From the NCBI RefSeq assembly GCF_013368755.1, contig NC_049561.1, forward strand, positions 5,394,001 through 5,458,000: a stretch of 64,000 bases of DNA, given 5' to 3'. This document shows positions 32,055 through 42,359 of this stretch, piece by piece; the stretch's first letter is position 1; each line of letters opens with the position of its first letter. Position numbers and translations under genes: made by a program. The notes beneath the pieces were generated by a model. That model searched no databases. It saw nothing but the letters and a program-made list of their open reading frames with translations, and was not told where the DNA came from. The stretch is from Talaromyces rugulosus. Lineage: Eukaryota; Ascomycota; Eurotiomycetes; Eurotiales; Trichocomaceae.

Positions 32055-33190
32055 ATGGCGCCCGGCAAGAAACCTCGTGCATCTTTCGATTCCTTCATTG
32101 AGGCTGGTAAGCTGCCTATAATCATCGCCAACAACGTGACCTCGATCTGACCCAGTCTCTCAAAGAACGTCTTGAACGAAGGAAAAAGGAAAACCAGACA
32201 CTTGCAAACCAACTCTTGAGCAAAAAGAGCAGACGCGCGAGCGCTCCTGGTCCTGGGATCGGAAACAAGAAAGCGCCTGCGGAGAAGAGTTTGGCTAGTC
32301 GGATTGGTGTTACTAAGGTACCTTACACACCAAGCTTCATCGAATGTTTTTTTTATATGCGCTCTAACATGACGCTTCTTTCTTTTTATAGCGCTCTGCG
32401 TCAACATCGTCGAAACCAAAATTTAACCCCCTCGTCGCTGCTCGCTCCGCCGCCGCCTCGTCGACACGCGGTGCACGACCAGGTCTGTCTGGTAGTATCC
32501 GACGCACTCGCGAAGACCGCATGCTCGCCGATATCAACGCTGGGAATGACGTGCAAGTGAAAAGCAATGTTACCGGAAAAGGAATCTCTATCAAGGGAAC
32601 GGGCTCTGGTCCCTTCGTGGTCCTGGCCAGGAACTTTGCGCCAGGCACGAATGCTGCCGATATCGAGGCCGCTCTGGAACCCGTTGCTGGGAAGATTCAA
32701 GGAGTGAATATTCAAACCTTTACGCCCTATGTTAGCGCGGAGATTGCGTGTGCTGAGAAGTGGGGGGCTGAGGCTATCGTGGCACAATTTCATGGTCAAA
32801 AGGTTCGTTCTTGTTTTGCCGTTTAAGGAAGCTGCTGGAAACTTATCTGTGTATAATCAACAGGCGGATGGCAGAGTTCTGCATCTCGAATACAAAGGCA
32901 CCAACTTTTCGTCCTTCAACCCTCCAACCGCCCCTCGTGGCGCTTCCAACTACGACCATTTCAGAGAACAAGCAAACCGCGAGCGCATAGAAAGCAGAAA
33001 AGCCGAGGTGCAAGATGGCAGACCGGGATTCGACGAGAACAGTAACAGAGGCCGCTTCGGACGAGGAGGAAGAGGTCGCGCATCCAACGGAGCAAACCGC
33101 AACCAGCAGAGTAATGGGTTGTACAGCGACGAGATGATGGTTGATGCCCCGGCGGCGTCTGCTTCACAGCGAGGACGAAAGACTCGTTAG
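32055..33190 (+). CDS. RRM-type RNA-binding protein, Aly/REF-like
   Basis: Four exons (32055-32106, 32166-32317, 32392-32802, 32864-33190) give 313 residues. Layout: basic N-terminal part with SLASRIGV, one RRM-like domain (~residues 105-200; GPFVVLARNFAPGTNAADIE, then KADGRVLHLEYKG), and an Arg/Gly C-terminus (GRFGRGGRGR). This looks like mRNA-export adaptors (Yra1/Mlo3), though the RNP motifs are weak, so another nuclear RNA role is possible. The first intron is uncertain: the obvious CCCAG acceptor breaks the frame, while CTCAAAG at 32165 keeps it open (…IEAERLERRKKE). Introns 2 and 3 are clear. Confidence 0.72.
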
Positions 33191-33651
33191 TATCCTGGAA
33201 ATTCCAATGGTCTTGGTTTTTTTTTTTTATTTCTTTCAGATCTAGAGACAGTTTTTACGGCGCTTGGAAATGTGAGCGCAAGGTTTCTTTTTCGTGTATT
33301 AGTATCTTATGGGTTTTGGGTAGAGCGGTCACGACTGAAGCATGTGCTATCAGGTTAGTTTGTAGAACCTTGTCAATAATTCTTTTTTTTCGGTTTAAAA
33401 TAGGGAGAATAACAATTGCCATTTCTTTTCACTTTCTATTATTTCCTTGGATATGGAATCACGTGCAATGTGCGGAGGTTGCGGAGACGCGGAGAAGAGT
33501 TGGACAAAAACATTAATTACACCACCACCCAAGAGAACCACAACATTGTCGCAAGGGGCAAGTCCGGCCATAAATTTGGTCGCCGTGACTATATTTTGCT
33601 TTCTAGGATTACGGTCATCGTGAGGAACAGAATCGCGAGGAATAGAACAAA
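33191..33651. other. Intergenic, RRM gene to NDUFAF7
   Basis: T-rich 3' flank followed by the NDUFAF7 promoter. A reading stretch at 33416-33655 has no family features. Confidence 0.5.
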
Positions 33652-35324
33652 ATGAACCATGGACTCCGGCGCGGAACGCAGCACATAGCAAAACAATGCT
33701 GTCGACACGCTCTGTCGACGCAACGGCGATATGCCTCGGACATTGTCAAGAAAGAATGGTCGACGCCATTAGCAAAGACAATCGCTAATGTGATTAGGGT
33801 ATGTTCCTACCAATCGAACAAGAAAGACGTCAAAACTAATCTTTTTTTTATGTATACAGACAACAGGCCCCATCTCAATCGCGTCATACATGCGAGAACT
33901 CCTCACAAACCCCAGCGGAGGCTACTACACCACCGCCAGCTCTCAAAGCGGATCGGAAATATTCGGCAAAAAGGGCGATTTCATCACTTCGCCGGAGATC
34001 ACACAGGTCTTTGGTGAGCTTGTCGGATTATGGGCGATTACCGAGTGGATGGCGCAGGGTCGACCGAAAAGCGGCGTTGAGTTCATTGAAGTTGGGCCAG
34101 GGAAGGGAACACTGATGGATGATATATTGCGAGTGGGTGCTGGCTACAACGAAATAGAATAGAAGGGACAAAGCTAATGGAGAGGTAGACACTTCGCAAT
34201 TTCAAGGCCTTTTCGTCTAGTATCGAAGGAATATACTTGGTCGAAGCCAGTGCGGAATTGCGCGAAACTCAGAAGAACTTGTTATGCGGATCTGATGCTG
34301 TGCTCGAGGAGATTGACATCGGTCATCAGGGTGTCAGTAAGCATCTCGGTGTTCCTATTACCTGGGTAGAGGACATCCGACTACTATCATATAGTGAGTT
34401 CTCACACCATCGATTCCTAGGATACGTATTGACATAAAAATTCCAGGTGGGAAAACTCCGTTCATTTTCGCGCATGAATTTTTCGATGCTCTCCCAATCC
34501 ATGCATTTGAGTCTGTTGAGCCAGCACCCGACGCAGAAGCACAGCCCATCATGACCCCGACTGGGCCTATCCACATGAACAAAACAGCTGCACAGAGACA
34601 TGCTTCAACGCCTCAATGGCGGGAGCTCATGGTCGCGCTCAATGCCAAATCCGTTCTCGAAGACAAGAAAGACGAGCCGGAATTCCAACTTGTTCGGGCA
34701 AAAGCCTCGAACGCGAGTTCGCTGGTCTATCCTGAAGCGTCTGAACGATACAAGTCATTAAAATCTCAGCCGGGATCAGTTATTGAAATTAGCCCGGAGA
34801 GCAGACTTTACATGAACGATTTTGCGCGTCGCATTGGAGGATTCACAGTTGACCCAAAGAAAAAGATGGTCTGGGCCAAAGTCACTGCCGATAAACCACG
34901 GCCGCAGGGAGCTGCCCTGATTCTGGACTACGGAACATCTGCTACAGTGCCCATGAATTCGCTGCGCGGGATTCGCCAACACGCCAAAGTCTCGCCATTT
35001 TCGTTCCCAGGCCAGGCCGATGTCAGCGCCGACGTCGACTTTACCAGCCTGGCCGAAGCCGCCATCGAGGCCAGTGACGGCGTCGAGGTTCATGGACCCG
35101 TCGACCAAGCCGATTTCTTGCGGTCCATGGGTATTGCTGAGCGCGCCGAGCAGTTGCTCAAGGATGTGAAAGATGAAAACGAGCGTAAAGTTATCGAGAG
35201 TGCGTGGAAACGGCTGGTTGATCGAGGGCCCAACGGCATGGGTAAGTTGTATAAAGCTTTGGCGGTTGTTCCGGAAAACAACGGCCGGAGGAGGCCAGTT
35301 GGTTTTGGCGGTGGTGTTGTGTGA
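33652..35324 (+). CDS. NDUFAF7: Complex I assembly arginine methyltransferase NDUFAF7
   Basis: Four exons (33652-33798, 33860-34132, 34189-34393, 34447-35324), 500 residues. The N-terminus is basic and Ser/Gln-rich (mitochondrial targeting). SAM-binding motif VEFIEVGPGKGTL near residue 125; HEFFDALPIHAF follows, typical of this DUF185/MidA family. NDUFAF7 dimethylates an arginine of the NDUFS2 subunit early in complex I assembly. Its presence agrees with a fungus that keeps complex I, unlike Saccharomyces. All joins keep frame (R|T, R|T, S|G). Confidence 0.92.
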
Positions 35325-36149
35325 GTTGGTGTCTTCAGTGTTCAGTGTGACATTTGATTATTTGTTCCACTACATATGTACTATACAAAATGTATTATCA
35401 TGTATATACAGTAAACCCTACGTACTAGTAACTACGTGTGTACGTGTAATCAAAACGGGCGGTCAGTCTGCTTATACGGAGGTTCAATGTCGCTCGAAGT
35501 ACATGCAAGATATGTACATAGGCACAGTTAACTTAAATTATAGAGACGTTACATATGGTAATATAAGAGCACTTGAGCCGTTTTTGTTCATATGCTCTCT
35601 TATCCTTCAGATGTTAATAGGAGCTTTGAAAACTATGTAAAAACTAACATCAATTAATAACATATAGTCCCGGCTGCCGACAGTTAATGCATGTAGATGT
35701 CGTCAATGGATCGAGATGTTATTTTTAGCATTTAAAAACTTAATACAAACAAATTCATATGATACGAATAATTAAGTTAACTATAAAGTTAATAAATAGA
35801 TCTTAAACAATTCTATATAGAGAGGATTGTAATTTTCAAGATGAGGCGCCTAGGTTAAAGTTCAAATGTTGCTATGAATATAGTTGCTTGCATGGGTAGT
35901 AGATTACTCAAGTGCTATCATTTATCTACTCACTACTAGGGCTCTGTTTAATCTGACAAATATAAGTTGGGTCGGTGCATATATTATCGGAAAACTATCC
36001 ATACCGATTGGGCAGCGGACGTGCAGGGCCAAGGCTGCAGAAGATGGCATCATCGGTATCACAGCCTCATCTCAACAGATAAAGACCCCCCCATGGACCC
36101 CAGCTAGTCCTTGCAGCCATACGGCAAATTGCGTCCCAAGGTATGAAAA
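35325..36149. other. AT-rich intergenic stretch; start of accessory block
   Basis: AT-rich, especially 35630-35830, with no coding evidence. A reading stretch at 35884-36255 overlaps the next gene in another frame and has no family features. Base composition, intron number and gene content change from here on. Confidence 0.5.
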
Positions 36150-39122
36150 ATGTCTGCCTGTGCACGGGCGAAAAGGGCCATTCTTGACGCCGAGGAGCCA
36201 AATCACGACACGGACCGGCCCTTCTATCCTCACGACAAGTTGGGGGAAATCTTAACCAGGGACCTAGTTGCCCAAGTCCTCGACTGTCCTTGTAGAAATT
36301 GTCGGCAGTACAGGGAAGACCTCAAACTGGTCGGCCAACCTTCTGATTGGATCGATATAATTCTCGATGACGCTATATCGCTTTTCGCTCTGTTAATATT
36401 TATCGATGCGGCTCCATTTGTAGCCTGCTTTCTGACCCGGCAAGTGAATGACCAAAACATCAGGGGCGTCGCGGAAAGTTTCAGTAACAATATCGGAGAG
36501 CATTACTGGGGTCGTTTTCATAAACATAGGGGGGGCGACTCGAGGGTTGTAGCAGGGCAATTTCGACGTAACTTGTTTCAGTTCGCCGTCCCTACTTTGA
36601 CCAGTCGAAATTATCACACCTTTGAGGCAAAGACAATATTGCCTTTTGTCGAGCAGGAGCGGTTAGGCAGAACTGAAGAGGATGGTAGTGTGGTGAATGA
36701 GGGAGCCCATGGCACAGTCTACGCCTTCAAGATCTGGCCAGCTTACAATGCACTTCCTGTAAGCTCACTACATTGTCTACCAAAAAGGTAAACACGTACA
36801 TTATACTTATGAAAACCAGAACTCTGAAGGTATTGAATGGTTCGTCCGGAAGGAATTGGACGTGCCAACGCGACTATTCGATATGGAGAGGAGAAACTTG
36901 GAGATGGCGAACAGGCTTCAAGATCCTCATATTGTCAGAATCATTAAGACCTACAAGCATGGCAGCAAGTACAACATAATCTTCCCTCGCTCAAGGACAA
37001 ATCTTCGCGGTTACCTCCGAGAAGACAAGTTTGTGAACCCAATAAGCCCGTTAGAGGCGAATCCAATCTGGCAGCAGGTTCTTGGGGTGGCCAGGGCCTT
37101 GGACCGTATCATTAATTATGACATGGATACAGGATCTACCGACGAACTGGGATACTACGGTTTTCACTTTGATTTAAAGCCGGAAAATATCCTGGTGGAA
37201 AACGATGACACTCTACTCATTTCAGACTTTGGCCAAGCCACCTTCGTTAAACGTGGTGGCTCCTCACGAGTGATCGGCCATGGAGGCACTGATACCTATG
37301 CTCCACCAGAGATCGATAATCTGAACGAGCGCCAGACTAGAAAATATGATATTTGGTCCCTTGGATGTGTGTTAATCGAGATTGTGACCGTCATTGTCCG
37401 AGGCTCTCGCGATCTTGATGAATTTGAGAGACTCAGAGTGACTTCGGCAGCCAATATGACCGATGATCGGTTTTTTGAGACTGATCCAACGTTCATCGGC
37501 CCGGGAAGAAAATATAGGGTTAAAAAAGTCATTTTGGATTGGATTCAGGATCTGCCGATGAAAGTCACGTCCCAGACGAGCAAAAATTTCTTGGACGAAA
37601 TTGTCCATCTTATTAAGCACATGCTCGCCGTTGATGCCAGTGATAGAGCACCGTCTGATGAGGTTGTCCGGCACCTAGACGATATCCTTCGACAACACCA
37701 AAAAAGAAATGACATTCAGCCTGAATTGATACAGGCAAAGGATGGGGAGTCAACCGTTGGTGAAACAAAGCTTGGCGAAATCAAGTAAGTAACTAATCAG
37801 TTCAACATACTTTGTCGCTGGTTTAACAGAAACTTTTATAGAACGATACGTTACAAAGAAGTTGGAATCTCTGATTGGCAGAACGCAGAGGTGTTTATTT
37901 TTCAGCGACTCTTTATTTTTCAGCGACTTTCCGTTTCGGGACTGCGAATAGTAATACAAACCCATAGGGGCAAGTCTACAAAATGTGGTCAGTACGGGCT
38001 TTTCCCCTCCATTTGGTCTGCATTTCTACTTACCTTGTTTTAAGCACTTCGAAAAGATTTGATGCTAGTGCCTAGATACGCTTTTAAAATGGGGGACCCA
38101 GCTGAATTGTGGTTCAAGGGTGTTACCACTAGCAGCGCTTATTCCTTTGACGATGATAAGTTCTTGTTTCACACACCTCAGGGTAATTAGATGCTTCTGT
38201 TTCCTTCTAGTCCTAAGCCTGGTTGACATCTCGAGGTAGATGCGCATATTATGCAGTCTGTTCTTACCGGGCAACACGTCAAACTAAGGTGCGTCAAGCA
38301 TTCTGCTAGAATATGCATTTGTATATCATCTAACCCTGTACATCCATGTTACAGTTATCAGGTTGAGAAGGTGGACTACAAGACTCATGATCGCCTTAGG
38401 AAAGCAATTCGACATTTTCCCATCTCAATCAAAAGTAACAACAAGCTAGATGGAATCGAAGAAGCCTGCGTCATACAATTGTGGATAGAAACGAATTATA
38501 CAGACCAGAGGCTAGACGTAAATTTGACATTCTATCTGCTGCCTCTGCTTTATTTGGCTTTCTGACATGGGATTTAGAGACAATTGAACCGCGTTGAGCT
38601 AGAAGGGCACCCTCCACGGGGATTGTCTCAGCCGAAAGATGTACCTTTGGGTCGAGCGGCCATCTTTCACTATAACAGAATTGTCGTTGTTCCCTGTAAG
38701 TAATTATTTGCTATGTCCTTGTTTCTGTCTGTCTCATACTCACTTTGTCTCACAAGTCGCCCTGAACTGGACAACCTGGGTAGACAGTAATGTCACGGAT
38801 TCGAAAATTTTGTACCTCAAGCCTAGGGATCCACGAATAGATCCCTACTTCAGCGCAGCAACTCTCAAATCCAGCAATGACGAATACCCTGAGAATCATT
38901 GCCATCCGGGTATTCCGCTCGACATGGCCCTGTTGAGAGAGCAAGAGGAGACAAATCGATTTGAGTGCTCAAAGATCACTATTCATTTTAAGGTCCTGCA
39001 AGGTACGCTTATAGAAATACCTCTTGGGTTCCAACGAACTACTGAAAAAGCGAGACACTAACCTAGACGTGATTTTCCCTTTGAAGAACGGGATGCATTC
39101 GAGAAAAAATTCAAGGAGATGA
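36150..39122 (+). CDS. Fungal-type multi-exon protein kinase
   Basis: Nine exons deduced (36150-36758, 36820-37784, 37842-37991, 38076-38182, 38240-38288, 38355-38517, 38578-38695, 38757-39002, 39067-39122), 820 residues. Kinase core ~190-460: glycine loop EGAHGTVYAF, likely Lys in WFVRKEL, catalytic HFDLKPENIL (HFD replaces HRD), DFG in ISDFGQATF, YAPPEI, YDIWSLGCVL. The N-terminal 185 residues and the C-terminal ~350 are fungal-specific. Exon 3/4 joining is the least certain. In the last exon a second frame (39068-39153, RDFPFEERDAFEKKF) looks more protein-like but would need a 1-nt change, so a frameshift or misjudged splice is possible. Substrate unknown. Confidence 0.72.
37894..37929 (+). 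repeat. 18-nt tandem duplication inside the kinase gene
   Basis: Two adjacent copies of TTTATTTTTCAGCGACTY. In the predicted exon it encodes FIFQRL twice. Each copy contains a polypyrimidine-CAG, a potential splice acceptor, so exon 3 could also start at either. Confidence 0.85.
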
Positions 39123-39428
39123 GGTCGAGTTGGAAGAAATTACTAGCTAAGTAATTAGATAATACTGCTTGTTTTATTTCACTATTCTAAATGGCAATTA
39201 TATTTTGTACTAAATATTCTCAATAGCTTTAATAGGAGGACAATACATGTAAGATTAGACACTCTCGTGTGTATTACAATCCAGATGGAACGCCAGTATA
39301 TCAATCGATCCTACTTTGTGTGTTTTGACACGGTCAGTAATTTCTGGCCGGGATGACTGGTTTCGATACTACATGTAATAGGAGCTATTTATAAAGAGAA
39401 TCACAACATGAGCCAGTTGGATTGGCAT
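39123..39428. other. Convergent 3' region kinase / CorA-like gene
   Basis: 306 bp, AT-rich, between two tail-to-tail genes (39153 if the alternative kinase end is used). No feature seen. Confidence 0.5.
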
Positions 39429-41215
39429 TTATGGGTTCTCCAAGTAGAATGTCCGGCCAATGACATCCATCATATGCTTGCGTTCCAACACACGCCACGC
39501 GCCTAACGTCACGCCCAGAAATATAACGCTCAAGACAACGAATATAACAATGTCTTCGCTCACATGTAGGGATAATTTTCCACTCGTTGGCTCTTTCCTC
39601 AAAGTCACATATCCTGCGCTCAGGAACTGCGCAATGAACGATGCCGGAAGGTATAGCAGGGTCACGATTGTAATCATCTTAAGGGTATGTGCGTCCTTGT
39701 ATGATTTTCTCATGAGCCTAAGTGTGAGCTGATTGCCTGCCTCGGTTCGCTGAGACACTTCGTTGGCTATATACGCATTTTGCTCGAGTGCTTCGAGGCT
39801 ACGGACCTCGGATATATTGTGTATGAGGGTTGATGTGGATTCGAGCATTTCTAGTATGGCCGAAAGTCTCTGAACCTGTTCCTTGGCGAGGTTTAAGTGG
39901 GTAATTATGTGCTGATTTCCTCGAATTGTAGTTGGCGTGTACGTCTGTGATATAATATCGTTGATTGCACTAATGACTGTGTAATTGGAAGATAGATATC
40001 GTTTTGTGTCGCAAATATTGTTACGTATAAGTTCGATATTCTGAGCATCAGATATGCTTATGTCTGGATTTCGCAGTGATTTGGTATCCGGTGCATAATT
40101 ATTTGTAGCGCTATGCGCATTCAGTTTCTTTACAAGTGTTAGTTATATTAATTCAGGGGAAAAAAGAGAGTTCCAGAAGAAGAGAGCTCCTCACATACCG
40201 CCTCTTGAAACTGTTCGTCAATCCAACTGACGTAACTTGGCCAATTCCTGGACGCAGAAGAAAACAAAACCAGATGGATGTCTTGCCATGAGGGATTAAC
40301 TTCAGAGTTGGTTAACAGGCTTGTAAGTCTTTCCTTGAGGTGTTTCGGGGGATTAATTAGAATGAAATTATGGCTTCCAAGCTTGGCATCGTGTTTGTGA
40401 TAAACGCCCATTTGTCGTATCGACCAAGGGTTGTTGGACTCTTCTTCACGCCCGTGTTCTTCCACACGTCGAAGGTGATAAGCACATTCTGTATATGTAA
40501 ACTAGTTAGTTACAAAAGACTCGTTATCATAAGCATCATAATAGGTCGCTGAAAAGTTGGCCTACCAAAGCTTTTTGGCTGTGTGTGTGAAACAGTCTGG
40601 AAACTACCATGACCATCACTTTGCAAGCACGTTCGTTCGCCAAATGCATTTAGAATTGTAAGGAATTCCGGAAACACAGTAAGAGACGAAAATAGCTTCT
40701 GGGCAGCTTCGCCTGTAATGGTGAGAGCACCCCAGGACGTTTGTTGTAAAATCATACTTGAAATAATATACAAAATCAGCGTGCTTGGTCTGTGGAATAT
40801 TATCGAATACTCGCCATACAAAATACGAATTCCGTCGAAACTACAAGTCTCCTAACGATTAAGTCAACAATGCAAATTCTAGTCTTCAGCTGTATACTAG
40901 CTGGGGGCATACGAGGAGATAGTTTTCAAGCGCCTGTGTGCTCTTGATGGTGAATTCTGTACAGAAGCCAGACACTGTTAATACAAGCAACCTCCTTTCT
41001 GAAGATCGAGACTTACCTCGGACTCCCACTTCGATCACACGAATATAAATGCGCTCGCCAGCGATGAATAAACGGGATGAATCTTGAGACAATCCTTCAC
41101 TAATAAAATCAAGGTCGTATACGAACGGGCTGAAAATGGACGATGGAAGATTCGCTGGATATCTTTCCCACCCATCCCATGGCTCTGCTGCTGTAGAGAC
41201 TAAAGGTACGGACAT
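39429..41215 (-). CDS. CorA-like two-helix membrane protein
   Basis: Five exons (41215-41017, 40974-40898, 40851-40566, 40488-40199, 40127-39429), 516 residues. The N-terminal ~350 residues are soluble. A long helical stretch (residues ~360-440) leads into two C-terminal transmembrane helices (IVTLLYLPASFIAQFLS and IVIFVVLSVIFLGVTLGAW). This is the CorA/Mrs2 fold plan, with YLPASF at the place of the family's short loop. The GMN signature of true Mg2+ channels is not present, so transport is not shown. Such proteins are numerous in filamentous fungi and often lie in variable regions. All introns have GTAAGT/GTATGT-like donors; exon 5 follows a CTAAC branch. Confidence 0.78.
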
Positions 41216-41613
41216 GATTGTTTATAATGGTTTTTTATTTTAAATTTTTTTAGAAGTTTTCTGGTAGGAAGAAGGAAGATGGTTAGGTGATGCCAGAGAC
41301 GCCAAAGATGCGTGCTTCTTCTCTCGTCTTATTCTCATTTTTGACGCTAGAGGTGCATCAGTGGCTATGCTAAGCACAGGCTGCAAGGGATTAATATTAT
41401 CCCAGTGCAACATTGAAATAACGCCTTCATAGCCGCGAGGCTATGCCTAATGTTCTCTTTGCTTCCGCGAGCCTCAGATTTAGATTTCCAAAGTGATTAA
41501 TTAATTATGCTACCAATGGTTTATCCACCTGAGAGCAATAATAAATGACTAACGAAAGGCATTTAATTCTAATAAACGACAAAGTATGTGTTCTTTAAAA
41601 TGCTCGAATGCGG
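41216..41613. other. Intergenic, upstream of the CorA-like gene
   Basis: AT-rich with a T-run just before the CorA-like start. No coding signal. Confidence 0.5.
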
Positions 41614-42045
41614 CTAATCGCTCGAATCCATTTCGAAGTGTTCTGGATAACTTTTTCGGCAGAGTTCGAGGATTTCATCCTATGGAATCGCATTAGTTGG
41701 TCACCTTGTCGTAAATAATTTTTTTAAAAATGCTCTCCTGTTTTTTTTAATAGCCTTGCCTGTTAGGAGGAAATACAACTTACTTTAGTGAGCTTTCTCT
41801 TCAACCAGATAGTATGGTAGCCTGTAATGCTCTAAAACAACATGAAAATTAGACAGTGTCCTTCAGAAATCTTTCATAACTGTAGCGTCGACTAGGAATT
41901 TCTGGAAAGAAGATACTACCTCACAGGTCCAAGCCGAACCGAAATCATCAAGATGAGCTTTGATAAATGCTTCGAGAACAGCGGTTTTGATGTATCTTTT
42001 CTGCAATGTCTGTTTTTCGTACCCAGGCTCGCTAGGAGCTGGCAT
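41614..42045 (-). CDS. Small conserved-looking protein, 79 aa
   Basis: Three small exons (42045-41920, 41831-41784, 41679-41614) join in frame to MPAPSEPGYEKQTLQ..., 79 residues. Introns have GTAGTA..TTTTAG, GTAAGT..CCATAG. The joined protein has no stop, no membrane helix and a compact helical pattern with W and C residues (SAWTCE, TIWLKRK) and an acidic end (EMDSSD). I do not recognise a family. It lies head-to-head (314 bp) with the permease gene. The three-way in-frame join is the main evidence that it is real. Confidence 0.55.
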
Positions 42046-42359
42046 TGCGCAATAAAATATTGGGCTCGTTAGATATCTTGTAGCAACGAAGGGTGAAGTT
42101 TTGTGTCTGGTAGAGGAGTGGCAAGGCTGGCATAGACACAACACGAGGCTATGCATGTTAGCCTAATACGAGTCAACTCACAGCCTTGCATTTGCTGCCT
42201 GATTACGTGCTCAGATCAACGCCGAGCCTCTTAAATTACACAATGGTTGTTACACAAGGCTTTATGCTTTTTTCATTTTCTCTTTTATCCTTTTCTCGCA
42301 ATTTTGTAGAGACTTGCTGAAGCCATCGAAGCTTCAACAATAAATGCGAGAACGACGAA
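42046..42359. promoter_or_regulatory. Divergent region, small gene / permease
   Basis: 314 bp shared 5' region. No known operator recognised. A TTTTTTC-rich stretch precedes the permease start. Confidence 0.4.
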
